Source: JAYEHK01 sp034659475
GTDB lineage: Bacteria; Bacillota; Syntrophomonadia; Syntrophomonadales; Syntrophomonadaceae
DNA length: 34,775 nucleotides
Reading direction: 5' to 3'
Assembly: GCA_034659475.1 (NCBI GenBank)
Contig: JAYEHK010000147.1
Coordinates: 1 to 34,775 of the forward strand
The stretch's first letter is position 1; every line of letters begins with the position of its first letter. The notes under the pieces are model-generated. The model saw nothing but the letters and a program-made list of their open reading frames with translations. It had not been told where the DNA came from and made no database searches. Position numbers and translations under genes: made by a program. Positions 17,854 to 26,535 of this stretch are shown piece by piece.

Positions 17854-18357
17854 ATGAAAGATATTGCCTATAATAAAACGGCGGAACAATTCTTGGAACA
17901 ACTTCCGAAAGGAGCTTTTCTAACCGTTCAGTCCGACGATCGCCTCAACACAATGACGATTGGATGGGGAAGCCTGGGGATTGCGTGGAGAAAACCGGTA
18001 TTGATGGTCATGGTCCGATATTCACGTTTCACCCACGAATTATTGGAAAATGCTGCTGATTTTACCGTCAGTGTTCCGCTGGATACAGCTATGAAACCAG
18101 CCCTGTCCACAGCAGGATCCAAATCAGGAAGAGACATCAACAAATTTGAAACCGCTAATTTAACCGCCCAACCATCAAAAATTGTACAGTCTCCCGTTAT
18201 CAACGAATGCGACCTGTTTTACGAGTGCAAAATCATCTACCAACAGTCCATGGACCCAGCAGAAATGCCATCGGAAATAAAAGAAACCTTTTACGGAGAC
18301 GATGATTTACATGTCATGTATTTTGGAGAGATTGTAGCCAGCTACACGAAGGAATGA
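17854..18357 (+). CDS. Flavin reductase-like, FMN-binding split-barrel protein
   Basis: A 167-residue protein of the flavin reductase-like domain family. The core TMTIGWGSLGIAWRKPVLMVMVR is followed by the RYSRFTHELLENAADFTVSVP stretch, which would bind the flavin. Members act as NAD(P)H:flavin oxidoreductases or as electron-carrying flavoproteins. Here the redox partner is unknown and the protein sits with a NUDIX and a DUF502 gene. A GAAAGGAG site precedes the ATG. The gene ends 17 nt before a long inverted repeat shared with the convergent LytR-type gene. Confidence 0.9.
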   Translation: MKDIAYNKTAEQFLEQLPKGAFLTVQSDDRLNTMTIGWGSLGIAWRKPVLMVMVRYSRFTHELLENAADFTVSVPLDTAMKPALSTAGSKSGRDINKFETANLTAQPSKIVQSPVINECDLFYECKIIYQQSMDPAEMPSEIKETFYGDDDLHVMYFGEIVASYTKE

Positions 18358-18374
18358 TATAAGTGAGGGATGAC

Positions 18375-18479
18375 ATGACACAGGGGGACGGTCTTGGTGT
18401 GTCATTTTTCAATAAAGGTTTTGCTTTAATTTAAACAAATCGTTAAAAATGACACACCAAGACCGTCCCCCTGTGTCAT
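18375..18479. repeat. Perfect 35-bp inverted repeat of two REP-like units
   Basis: Arms 18375-18409 and 18445-18479 are exact reverse complements with a 35-nt spacer. Each arm is itself a small hairpin, TGACACA ... TGTGTCA around GGGGGACGGTCTTGG. The unit fills the gap between convergent genes: 17 nt after the flavin reductase-like stop and 3 nt before the LytR-type stop. It could act as a two-way transcription barrier. A further copy of the arm lies at 34689-34721. Confidence 0.9.
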
Positions 18480-18482
18480 CGG

Positions 18483-19364
18483 CTAATGTTCTATTAGGAC
18501 TTCATATTGATGTCCATTTAGAACCGAACGAATCAGGCTGCGGGCAATTTCCCGATCTACCTCCCAGTAACTCGCTCCCGAGTTCGGATCAATCCAATGG
18601 TAACCGGGAAGCGTCTGGGACTGAATATTGGTAGAATCATACAGGAAACACAATTTGGTCAAAAATAAGATATCGTTGAAACTGATATTTGTTACCACGT
18701 TCTCTTGAAGTTCAGGTACCAAACGCGGAAGTTTAACTAGGGTGGATGGTTCAAGGACCTTTTCAGTTAACGCTTTCATCAGGCGCTGTTGTCGTTGAGT
18801 GCGGCCAATATCAGCACTCGGTTGATTTCGAAAGCGCGCATATTTGAGTGCTTCCCGTCCATTCAAGTGTTGATAACCCTTTTCCAAATAAACGTTAGAC
18901 CTAGCACTGTACAATCGTATGTCAACATCCATATCTATTCCACCGAGCATATCAATCATTTTCTCAAAACCTGAAAAGTTAACCAGGACATAATGGTCTA
19001 CATCCACCCCCATCATGTTTGAAGCCACTTCACAGGTCGCTTCCGGCCCTTTGACGAAATTAACACTATTGATCTTGTAAAAGCCCTTTACCGGCGCATA
19101 AAGTCTCGTATCTCTGGGTATCCACACCAGAACCGCCTTTTGAAAAGACGGATGAATACTAACCAGAATAATCGTATCTGAACGGGCATTGATCTCGTCC
19201 GGACGGGCATCACTTCCCATTAAAAGAATATTAATATCCTTGCCCCGATCTGCTTTGCTCTCAATTGATTCAGCAGATAATCGATTAAAGTGAACATAGA
19301 TTGGCACAACAAACAGCAAGATGAGAATCCCTGCAATAATCAACCCGGTCTTTCGAACATTCAT
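18483..19364 (-). CDS. LytR-CpsA-Psr family protein (shorter paralogue)
   Basis: A 293-residue membrane-anchored protein. A single N-terminal membrane segment (about residues 7-24) is followed by an extracellular LCP catalytic domain. Family motifs are LLMGSDARP, ARSDTIILVSI, WIPRDTR, the asparagine-valine stretch KINSVNFVKGPEA and ARFRNQPSADIGRTQRQQ. LCP enzymes transfer undecaprenyl-linked glycopolymers (teichoic acid or capsule-like) to peptidoglycan. It lacks the acidic tail of the larger paralogue at 20124-21335. The ribosome binding site is weak. A good promoter lies at 19388-19416. Confidence 0.93.
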   Translation of the reverse strand: MNVRKTGLIIAGILILLFVVPIYVHFNRLSAESIESKADRGKDINILLMGSDARPDEINARSDTIILVSIHPSFQKAVLVWIPRDTRLYAPVKGFYKINSVNFVKGPEATCEVASNMMGVDVDHYVLVNFSGFEKMIDMLGGIDMDVDIRLYSARSNVYLEKGYQHLNGREALKYARFRNQPSADIGRTQRQQRLMKALTEKVLEPSTLVKLPRLVPELQENVVTNISFNDILFLTKLCFLYDSTNIQSQTLPGYHWIDPNSGASYWEVDREIARSLIRSVLNGHQYEVLIEH

Positions 19365-19387
19365 ATAACACCAGAACCCTTCTGCAC

Positions 19388-19416
19388 GTTATATTTCTAT
19401 CTTAATAAATATGCAA
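19388..19416 (-). promoter_or_regulatory. Promoter of the shorter LCP gene
   Basis: On the minus strand TTGCAT (19411-19416), a 17-nt spacer and TATAAC (19388-19393) lie about 25 nt upstream of the start codon. Confidence 0.55.
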
Positions 19417-19470
19417 AGCCCCTCTGCTAAATACCTCTGCTATTCTTAGGAATCTATTATGCGCATTTAA

Positions 19471-20071
19471 CAGATAATACGAAATAAGAAAGGTTGAATA
19501 GACGCGGACTTACGCAGACTTTTTGGACCTTCGCAGACTCATTTTTATTTTTTTGATATTGATTATTACGAAAATAGAAAAGTAAAACAGACACGGATTG
19601 ACCGGATTTACACACCCTTTGGGTACAACACTCGAGAGTGCAACTTATACTCCCTCTGGTCGTTTAAATTGGATGCTGATGCTCCCTTCGGTCACTTTTA
19701 AATAGGTCGCGGATTTTTTTATGGGTCGGAAGCTGAAGCTTCCTCTAAGATGATAGATCGTTTTTCATCTTCCGTAGTGAAGGCTTCAGCCGCCAGCAAC
19801 AGCTAACCCTTCTACGTTATTTTCATCGGTGGTTGTGGCTTATGACCATGGTGGATTCCCATGCAAAAGCCAACAAATTATTACTAATTCCTCAAGTTGG
19901 ATAACGTTTGCCTTATTTACACAGCAATTATTGCATAGGTTAATTCTAATTCATCGGAAGATAAAGCATTCTTTATAAGTTGAAAAAGATTATCAAAAAA
20001 GTCCGCGAAAGTCCATTAGGTCCGCGTCAGTCCGCGTCTATTTAACTTTTTCCCTTACTGCGCATTATCTG
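19471..20071. mobile_element. 601-bp MITE-like unit with imperfect terminal inverted repeats
   Basis: The left end begins CAGATAATACG and the right end, read on the other strand, begins CAGATAATGCGCAG. Both continue to AATAGACGCGGACT, followed by several related GCGGACT units (core arms about 19497-19541 and 20000-20042). No coding frame of substance lies inside. The middle holds nested self-complementary segments, such as 19732-19739 with 19783-19790 around 19747-19753 with 19765-19771, and a second hairpin at 19836-19872. It looks like a non-autonomous mobile unit or a repeat island; no transposase is present. Confidence 0.6.
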
Positions 20072-20086
20072 TCTAATTAGAAATTT

Positions 20087-20110
20087 AAAAACCGACTTGC
20101 ACCGGTTTTT
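20087..20110 (-). terminator. Terminator of the larger LCP gene
   Basis: A short hairpin (AACCG with CGGTT, 8-nt loop) flanked by A/T runs on both sides lies about 15 nt after the stop codon of the larger LCP gene. The stem is short, so strength is uncertain. Confidence 0.5.
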
Positions 20111-20123
20111 TCAAGGTTTATAT

Positions 20124-21335
20124 CTAATTGTTCTGGGTCTGTTCTTCCGTATTTGTATCCGGAGAAGTTGGGGGTGCGGCAGGTTCTTTTGTAACCTCAG
20201 AGATATTCTGTTCATTCTCTGGTATTAATTCGTCTTCCAGACTGTCTGCCTCCTGATCCGTTTGAACCTCCTGGGGTTCCTGATTTGTCTGTTCACCTTC
20301 AGACTCGGTTTCTCCGTTTGTGTCAGCGGTTTCATCCGCTTCTGCAGGCTCTGTATCCGGCATAGTCTCCACCGATGTTTCAGGTACCGATTGAACCGGT
20401 TGAGAGATAGGCCTCATCCCTGGCGGTGGATCAATTGCGACATCGAAAAACTCCCCTGCCAGCAGTGAGGGCAGTATAATTGCTGCCGTTTCCTTATCCA
20501 CTTCCCAGTAAGAAGCGCCTGTCTTCGGATCAGAATAAGGATAACCGGGCAAGGTTTGCGCTGAAATGGTACTTTGCTCAAAATCCTTTGCCATTCCCGC
20601 CAGATAAATCATATCCTTGATCGGTAAGTTCGTATGCACATAACCAGCAATTTCCGGCACCAAACGGGTTAATTTAAGTATATTCCTGGTCTTGAACATT
20701 TCCTCGACAATCGCTTTGACAAACTTCTGCTGCCTTTGCGTACGCCCAATATCCGCTGTTGGACCGCCGCGATAACGCACATAGTTCAGCGCCTGCTGCC
20801 CATCAAGATGCTGCTGTCCTTTGCTGATATTAATAGCTAGTTCCGGATTGATGTCATCAGTATGAACCATATTCTCTTCCACATCGATATTCACTCCACC
20901 CAGGATATCAATGATGTTTGCAAAGCCATCAAAATTTGTTACAACATACTCGTCTATTTTGGTATCCAACAGTTCACTAACTGCCTTGCAAGCATCCTCT
21001 GGACCCTCTATGTAATTAACCCCATTGATCTTGTCCGAAGCTCCGTTCCGATTAATGATACGCGTATCCCTCGGAATACTAACAATCGCAATGTTTTTAG
21101 TTTCAGGATCAATAGACACTACCATCATGGTATCAGACCGTGAATTCGATTCAGTATCCCTGGCGTCAATGCCCATAAATAGAATATTAATGGCCTTTCC
21201 CTGAAGGTGTCTGCTCTCAACAGATGCAAATAGATGCGAATCCATCCATTTGCCTATCAAAACCCCAACGCCAAAGGCACCAATAAAAACCACAATAAAT
21301 AATAAAACGATCTTTTTTTTATTAAGGTTCGTCAC
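20124..21335 (-). CDS. LytR-CpsA-Psr family protein with acidic C-terminal tail
   Basis: A 403-residue protein anchored by one N-terminal membrane segment (about residues 9-28). The LCP domain shows NILFMGIDARD, SRSDTMMVVSID, SIPRDTR, KINGVNYIEGPEDA and RYRGGPTADIGRTQRQQ. It is expected to attach glycopolymers to peptidoglycan outside the membrane. After about residue 302 comes a tail of some 100 residues rich in E, D, T, P, Q and S, low in complexity and probably disordered, which may span the wall. It shares its domain with the paralogue 760 bp downstream; the two are separated by a repeat unit. A strong promoter lies upstream. Confidence 0.94.
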   Translation of the reverse strand: MTNLNKKKIVLLFIVVFIGAFGVGVLIGKWMDSHLFASVESRHLQGKAINILFMGIDARDTESNSRSDTMMVVSIDPETKNIAIVSIPRDTRIINRNGASDKINGVNYIEGPEDACKAVSELLDTKIDEYVVTNFDGFANIIDILGGVNIDVEENMVHTDDINPELAINISKGQQHLDGQQALNYVRYRGGPTADIGRTQRQQKFVKAIVEEMFKTRNILKLTRLVPEIAGYVHTNLPIKDMIYLAGMAKDFEQSTISAQTLPGYPYSDPKTGASYWEVDKETAAIILPSLLAGEFFDVAIDPPPGMRPISQPVQSVPETSVETMPDTEPAEADETADTNGETESEGEQTNQEPQEVQTDQEADSLEDELIPENEQNISEVTKEPAAPPTSPDTNTEEQTQNN

Positions 21336-21377
21336 GCAAAACAGCCCTCTTCCACCAATACTTTATAAATCCAATTT

Positions 21378-21406
21378 ATTGTACTCCCATGGAAGAGGAC
21401 TGTCTA
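21378..21406 (-). promoter_or_regulatory. Promoter of the larger LCP gene, between inverted repeats
   Basis: On the minus strand TAGACA (21401-21406), exactly 17 nt and TACAAT (21378-21383) form a near-consensus sigma-A promoter. A 9-bp inverted repeat, CCTCTTCCA (21346-21354) and TGGAAGAGG (21390-21398), brackets the -10 and start region; the distal arm lies within the spacer. Confidence 0.6.
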
Positions 21407-21490
21407 TCTATATTTTTTGACCTAGTTATGAATGTGCAAAGTGTTTTGACTTGCTTAAAATATTGATTTAAACAGTCAGTGCATTCACAA

Positions 21491-22570
21491 CTAAAGGATT
21501 ATACGTTCAAGCTGGTCCAGTAAGCACTCCAAACCCTCTCCTGTCTCGGCAGAAACATAACACCCCTGGCCCGGGAAGATATCTAATTTATCTACTTTGT
21601 TAAACACCGTAAGGACCTTCTCCGCATCTGCACCCAGGTCAAAGAGCACCTTCTCAACCACCTGCATTTTTTCCAGATAATTGTGATCAGAAGCATCCAC
21701 GACATGCAGCAAGAGATCAGCCTCCACCACTTCTTCCAGCGTAGAACGAAAAGCGGCTACCAGATGATGGGGAAGGTTCTGAATAAACCCTACTGAATCG
21801 CTCAGTAGCACCTCGTTCCCTGAAGAAAGCTTAATCCTTCGAGTGGTGGTGTCCAGGGTTTGAAATAGACGCGCATCCGCATCTACCTGTGCCTGTCCAC
21901 TTCGATGACCAGTTGTACAGAGTCGGTTGAATAGCGTTGATTTCCCCGCATTGGTATAACCCACCAGAGAAACCACCTGCAATCCTGCCCGTTGGCGCTG
22001 TTTCTTCTGGTTTTGCCTGGTTGCCTGCACCTTTTCCAGCTGCCGTTTGATCTCTTTGATTCGATCACGGATATGCCTTTTATCCAGCTCCAGTTTTTGT
22101 TCTCCGGCGCCTCTGGTCCCAATCCCCCCACCCAAGCGGCTCATCTCCTTGCCAAAGCCCGTTAATCGAGGCAAACGGTATTCCAGCCTAGCCAGTTCAA
22201 CCTGTAGTTTTCCCTCTCTTGAGCGAGCTCGCATACTGAATATATCAAGAATCAACATACTTCGGTCGACGACTCTAATCTCCAGCGCCGCCTCCAGATT
22301 TCGTTGCTGAACCGGGGAGAGTTCATTGTCAAAAACGACCAGATCAGGTTCCAGTTCCTCTATGAGATGCGCGACTTCCTGCACCTTTCCTTTGCCGATA
22401 TAGGTTGCCGCAAGCGGCCTTTCCCGGGGCTGTACAATCTCGGCAATAACAGTTCCCCCTGCAGCCTCTACCAGTCCTCCCAGTTCCGCAAAAGAAGAAT
22501 CAAAATCATATGCGCTTTGCTTCAATTTCAAACCCACTAATATTGCTTTCTCAGATTTGCTTTGTTCCAT
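21491..22570 (-). CDS. hflX: Ribosome-associated GTPase HflX
   Basis: A 359-residue GTPase of the HflX family, which binds the 50S subunit and rescues or splits stalled ribosomes in studied bacteria. The N-terminal domain carries YIGKGKVQEV and VVFDNELSPVQQRNLE. A glycine-rich linker (SRLGGGIGTRGAGE, about 144-157) and a basic coiled coil (160-195) follow. The GTPase has its P-loop at 204-211 (GYTNAGKS), DSVG for G3 and NKVD for G4. The C-terminus is short but the domain is complete. The gene follows the YgiQ-type gene by 23 nt and is probably co-transcribed with it. Confidence 0.96.
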   Translation of the reverse strand: MEQSKSEKAILVGLKLKQSAYDFDSSFAELGGLVEAAGGTVIAEIVQPRERPLAATYIGKGKVQEVAHLIEELEPDLVVFDNELSPVQQRNLEAALEIRVVDRSMLILDIFSMRARSREGKLQVELARLEYRLPRLTGFGKEMSRLGGGIGTRGAGEQKLELDKRHIRDRIKEIKRQLEKVQATRQNQKKQRQRAGLQVVSLVGYTNAGKSTLFNRLCTTGHRSGQAQVDADARLFQTLDTTTRRIKLSSGNEVLLSDSVGFIQNLPHHLVAAFRSTLEEVVEADLLLHVVDASDHNYLEKMQVVEKVLFDLGADAEKVLTVFNKVDKLDIFPGQGCYVSAETGEGLECLLDQLERIIL

Positions 22571-22593
22571 CCTTTAACTCCTCTGCATAATGT

Positions 22594-24483
22594 TTAGTGT
22601 CTCTTATTCCTTGTTTTTTGCTTTACACCAGTCGTTTTTGACTTGCGCTTCTGATCATCACGTTTCATCTCAGACGGTTTTCCCCGTCCTGCCTCACGTA
22701 CTAAAGCCCTGGGAGAAGTGCCGATCAAATCCTCTCGACCGCACTCCTTCAAGGTTTTGCGTACCAACTGCTGGTTTTCCTTACTGCGAAACTGCAACAA
22801 GGCCCGCTGTGCTTTTCGCTCGGAGGTGCTGGCAGGAACATATACCTTTTTTCCGTCAAGAGGATTTAAGCCTGTGTAATACATACATGTAGACTCGGTC
22901 ATAGGTGTCGGTGTGAAATTCTGCACCTGTTCGGGATAATACTGCATTGAATCTCGAACAAACTCTGCCAGTTCAATGGTTTCCTTCAACCCGCTTCCAG
23001 GATGAGCGGAGATAAAATACGGAATCAGGTACTGCTTTTTACCCAGCTTTTGATTGGTTTCATCAAATGCACGAACAAAGGCCTCATATTTCTTTTTCTC
23101 TGGTTTTCCCATCAATCGCATGATAGGGTCAGAAACATGTTCAGGCGCAACCTTGAGCTGCCCTCCAACATGGTATTTGCAAAGGTCACGCAGGTAACTT
23201 CCCGTAGCATCCGTTAATATCAAATCATAACGCACCCCCGAGGCAACACGGATATGCTTGATATCCTTGATACTTCGCAGCACTCGCCACAGCTTTACAG
23301 AGGGTGACTGATCCGTATTTAGATTTTTGCAAACAGAAGGGTACAGACAACTGATTCGAATACATTTTTTGCATTTTTCCTGATCCTTGCCAGATAGCCC
23401 AAACATATTCGCTGACGGTGCACCCACATCAGGAATGCTCCCTTTAAAATCAGGATGCCTGATGAAAGATTGCGCTTCTCTAGTCAGAGAATCTACACTG
23501 CGATTCTGAATAAATTTTCCCTGATGAAGCCCGATTGAGCAAAACGCACATCCACCGAAACACCCTCGATGAGTAGTTATCGAGAATTGCACCGGCTTCA
23601 GGGCGGGAATCCCTCCAGCACTTTCATACATCGGATGGTACTGACGCAAAAACGGGATATCATAGATGCTATCCATCTGCTGCGTCGTTAAGGGAATTCG
23701 CGGTGGATTTTGAATAACCCACTGGTCTCCATGTTTTTGAGCAAGTGCCCTGGCACAGTAGGGATTGATATTCTGAATGGTCTTTTTTGTAGCCTGTGCA
23801 AATGCTTCTCTGTCGTCTTTTATTTCTTCATAGGATGAAATTTTCTCACTATCTTTGGGTAACCGTGCACTGCGAAAACATGTTCCTCTGATATTGGTGA
23901 GAGCTTCAATTCTCTTGCCGGCCTTCAGCTTTTGTGCAATCTCCAGCAGACAATCCTCCCCCATACCATAGGACAGCAAGTCCGCCTTACTATCTAACAA
24001 AAGAGACCGCCTGACCTTTTCACTCCAATAGTCATAATGTGCCAGACGTCGAAGACTGGCTTCCACGCCCCCAATGATAATCGGTATACCCGGGTAGGCT
24101 TCTTTTAACCGGTTGCAATAAACCAGGGTCGCACGATCAGGCCGAAATCCAGCCTTGCCACCTGGAGAATAGATATCTTCATGGCGTTTTTTCTTATCCG
24201 CTGTATAATGGTTGACCATACTATCGACATTTCCGGCCGAAACTGCAAAGAAAAGACGGGGCTGCCCCAGTTTTTGAAAATCCTCCAGAGACCGCCAGTC
24301 AGGCTGGGCAATTATTCCAACGCGATATCCATGCTGTTCCAAAAATCGTCCCAGCAAAGCAGCTGCCCAGGCCGGATGATCAACATAGGCATCACCACTG
24401 ACAAATACAACATCCAGATCTTCCCATCCTCTCTGAGCAAGGTCATTTTTATTCACAGGCAAAAATTCCATAAGTTGCTTCAT
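22594..24483 (-). CDS. YgiQ family radical SAM protein
   Basis: A 629-residue protein of the YgiQ (UPF0313) family. The radical SAM cluster motif is C308-x3-C312-x2-C315 (HRGCFGGCAFC), preceded by an N-terminal B12-binding-like domain (GDAYVDHPAWAAALLGRFLE). A further cysteine group near residues 375-390 (CKKCIRISCLYPSVCKN) may bind another cluster. The C-terminal 60 residues are basic and low in complexity. The reaction catalysed by this family has not been settled. It lies upstream of hflX as the probable first gene of that unit. Confidence 0.95.
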   Translation of the reverse strand: MKQLMEFLPVNKNDLAQRGWEDLDVVFVSGDAYVDHPAWAAALLGRFLEQHGYRVGIIAQPDWRSLEDFQKLGQPRLFFAVSAGNVDSMVNHYTADKKKRHEDIYSPGGKAGFRPDRATLVYCNRLKEAYPGIPIIIGGVEASLRRLAHYDYWSEKVRRSLLLDSKADLLSYGMGEDCLLEIAQKLKAGKRIEALTNIRGTCFRSARLPKDSEKISSYEEIKDDREAFAQATKKTIQNINPYCARALAQKHGDQWVIQNPPRIPLTTQQMDSIYDIPFLRQYHPMYESAGGIPALKPVQFSITTHRGCFGGCAFCSIGLHQGKFIQNRSVDSLTREAQSFIRHPDFKGSIPDVGAPSANMFGLSGKDQEKCKKCIRISCLYPSVCKNLNTDQSPSVKLWRVLRSIKDIKHIRVASGVRYDLILTDATGSYLRDLCKYHVGGQLKVAPEHVSDPIMRLMGKPEKKKYEAFVRAFDETNQKLGKKQYLIPYFISAHPGSGLKETIELAEFVRDSMQYYPEQVQNFTPTPMTESTCMYYTGLNPLDGKKVYVPASTSERKAQRALLQFRSKENQQLVRKTLKECGREDLIGTSPRALVREAGRGKPSEMKRDDQKRKSKTTGVKQKTRNKRH

Positions 24484-24695
24484 TCCTTACATTCAGCTTA
24501 ATCTTTAGCCAATTATACCCTATCCACTATATGATTCCCACTTTTACTGATAGCTCTGCACCTATACCATCAAAGTACGTCAAACAAAATAAAATCCGAC
24601 TTTCGCTGAACCACTGCACAGCAAAAGCCGGTCTATACCAGACATATTTTTTCCCAACACACTTATACTAATTTAGGCCGATGTTACGCATATGA
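24484..24695. other. Spacer upstream of the YgiQ-type gene, carrying a terminator
   Basis: A TATAAT on the minus strand (24512-24517) could be the -10 of the YgiQ-hflX unit, but no good -35 accompanies it. The remainder contains the terminator hairpin at 24585-24629. I see no ORF of note. Confidence 0.35.
24585..24629 (-). terminator. Rho-independent terminator, probably of the ABC-F gene
   Basis: On the minus strand GGCTTTTGCTG (24619-24629) pairs along its full length with CAGCGAAAGTC (24598-24608, two G-U pairs), followed by GGATTTTATTTTG. The nearest minus-strand gene upstream of it is the ABC-F gene ending at 26598. The 1.9-kb element lies between them, so the element seems to have landed between gene and terminator. 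Confidence 0.65.
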
Positions 24696-24708
24696 CAGAT
24701 TATGCGCA

Positions 24709-24739
24709 GTCAACTTTGGGGACGGTTCTTAAAGTTGAC
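24709..24739 (+). repeat. REP-like hairpin with the GGGGACGGT loop
   Basis: GTCAACTTT (24709-24717) pairs with AAAGTTGAC (24731-24739) around the loop GGGGACGGTTCTT. The loop core matches that of the 18375 and 34689 repeats, while the stem differs but still pairs. A further 17-bp inverted repeat links 24726-24742 with 24781-24797. Confidence 0.75.
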
Positions 24740-24858
24740 TTGTTAGGTTTATCAAATATAAAGGGTTCATCGGCTTTCTTCAAGTCAACTTTAAGAAGAA
24801 CGAAATCGCTAGCGATGGCTTTTTAGACTTAACTAAATAAAAAAGTTCCACAAAAACA

Positions 24859-24933
24859 GAAAAAGTATACCCATTCTATGGTATTGTTAAAATCGCTAAA
24901 CCAAAACAAGCCAGCAGAAAGGTATACTTTTTC
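24859..24933. repeat. 13-bp inverted repeat inside the element
   Basis: GAAAAAGTATACC (24859-24871) and GGTATACTTTTTC (24921-24933) are perfect reverse complements separated by 49 nt. They lie about 125 nt before the recombinase gene and could be an operator, a recombination site or an older element end. Confidence 0.6.
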
Positions 24934-25004
24934 GTGTTTATGATTATAGCATTTGTTAAACCAATAATACATCTATTTTTTAGATATACCAGAGCCCCAC
25001 CTAC

Positions 25005-25048
25005 CTTCCTACGCGATGAAATGATTTACACCATTAATACGTAGGAGG
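25005..25048 (+). promoter_or_regulatory. Hairpin able to mask the recombinase ribosome binding site
   Basis: CTTCCTACG (25005-25013) can pair with CGTAGGAGG (25040-25048, one G-U pair). The second arm is the ribosome binding site of the recombinase gene starting at 25057. This arrangement could limit translation. Confidence 0.4.
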
Positions 25049-25056
25049 TAATTAAT

Positions 25057-25546
25057 ATGAAGTCATACCAAGAAGAAATCGAAATTTACTTTGAGCTCAA
25101 AGGGGCACCAGAGTCTACTAAAGAATCGTATATGCGAAGGATCAAAGCTTTCCTCGCTTTTATTCAAAACAGCGGAAAGTCTATAGAAGATATTACTGAA
25201 CGGGATATCCAACAGTACATCCTCTATCTTAAGAACGAAAAAGGTCTGTCAGCAGGGACCATCAACAACTATAGTTCTGCCATCCGGTTTTTTTACACTA
25301 ACGTATTGGACAAGGTTTGGAATCCACAAAAGTTACCTCGTATGAAACGAAGGGCTCATTTTCCTGTCATTCCACCTCGATCATCGTATTTCTGCCCATA
25401 CCTTGCGTCATTGTTTTGCAACTCACTGCCTGGAAAATGGCGTAGCACTTGTTAACATCCAAGAAATGCTAGGGCACAAAAATATTAAAACCACTTGTAT
25501 CTACCTGCATATGACCTCTAAAAGCGCATATTTCTGTATGCGATGA
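25057..25546 (+). pseudogene. Tyrosine recombinase/integrase, internally deleted
   Basis: The N-terminal SAM-like core-binding domain is intact from the ATG, which follows GTAGGAGG (STKESYMRRIKAFLAF, TERDIQQYILYL, GTINNYSSAIRFFY). After about residue 105 the sequence jumps to the C-terminal part of the catalytic domain in another frame (from about 25373): HTLRHCFATH, then LGHKNIKTTCIYLH with the late catalytic H and the nucleophile tyrosine. The middle, with the first catalytic arginine, is missing, an estimated 130-160 residues. The open frame itself stops at 25455. It cannot encode an active recombinase. Confidence 0.8.
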
Positions 25547-26261
25547 GTGCGGCCATGCAATGATCTTTTACAATTCATGAAGGAACCGCCATTGCCCCTC
25601 GTGTCGGGGGATTAATAATGCGGTGTGGGTCGATGCCAGAAGCCAGGATATTCTAAATGCACCTTACTTCCATCTTGTTTTTACCATGCCCCAAGAGCTT
25701 CACTCACTGATTTATCAGAATCAGAGATTACTCTATGACCTGATGTACAAAGTGGTTGCTGAAACCATTTTTGAACTCTCCCAAGACAAAAAGTATCTGG
25801 GTGCACAGCCAGGATTTTTCTCTATCCTGCATACCTGGGGCCAGGACCTGCACTTTCATCCACATATCCATACCGTAGTCCTCGCAGGTGGACTAAACAA
25901 AATGAATAAATGGCATCGCAGCGGCGACAAGTTCTTTATCCCGGTAAAGGTGCTTTCTAAAAAGTTTCGAGGCAAATACCTATACTTTTTAAAGCAGTAC
26001 TATCAGGAAAAACTACTTGCCTTCTACGGGGATGCAAAGCAATACGAGAATCCTGAGCTCTTTCAAAAATTACTTGACCAGTGTTACGAAAAGGACTGGT
26101 ATAGCTACGCTAAAGAACCTTTTTCAGGGCCTCTGGCGGTGGTGAAGTATCTAGGCAGATATACCCACCGAATCGCGATTTCTAATCAGCGGATTGTTTC
26201 AATGGATGAGAACACGGTAACCATAGCGGTCAAAGACTACAAAGAAGGAACTGTCTCGTGA
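25539..26261 (+). pseudogene. IS91-type HUH/Y2 transposase, truncated and with a premature stop
   Basis: The zinc-finger region begins abruptly at CDECGHAMIFYNS and is cut by an in-frame TGA at 25578-25580, where homologues have cysteine. It then continues RNRHCPSCRG. The catalytic part is present: FHPHIHTVV holds the HUH histidines and YLGRY the paired tyrosines of rolling-circle transposases. The frame ends at 26261, shortly after the tyrosines and before the usual C-terminus. A GTG within the frame could start a product at 25623, without the zinc finger. The 5' junction abuts the recombinase remnant, pointing to a second deletion. Confidence 0.8.
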
Positions 26262-26492
26262 TGGGTTCGGAAACTAAATACTGCTTACAGCACCCCTTTA
26301 TTGGGGGAGGGGGGAGGTATGCCCAAATGGAGGCTTTTTTCAAAGAAACCTGTACAGGAGATACAAAATCTTTAATGTATATGCTATTTTGGTGCGAAAA
26401 ACGAACGAAGGGAAAAGATTGAAAACCCATAGGTTATACGTGACGCGACTTCCTTCTTCTTGGGCAATCAAAAATTTTGCGGATATTTCATT
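26262..26492. other. Non-coding right part of the decayed element
   Basis: No convincing gene is seen. It probably includes the degenerated 3' end of the transposase gene. A G-rich stretch (TTGGGGGAGGGGGGAGG) lies near 26302-26318. Confidence 0.35.
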
Positions 26493-26535
26493 AAGGCCCA
26501 GTTATCAATCATCACCGATAACTGAGCCTTATTTT
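26493..26535 (+). terminator. Rho-independent terminator at the right end of the element
   Basis: AAGGCCCAGTTATC (26493-26506) pairs with GATAACTGAGCCTT (26517-26530) with one mismatch around a 10-nt loop, followed by ATTTTG. It would end transcription of the transposase before the convergent ABC-F gene. Confidence 0.65.

Noticed and set aside
22594..24501. Plus-strand frames opposite the YgiQ-type and hflX genes
   Set aside because: Antisense to strongly conserved genes, with no initiation signals.
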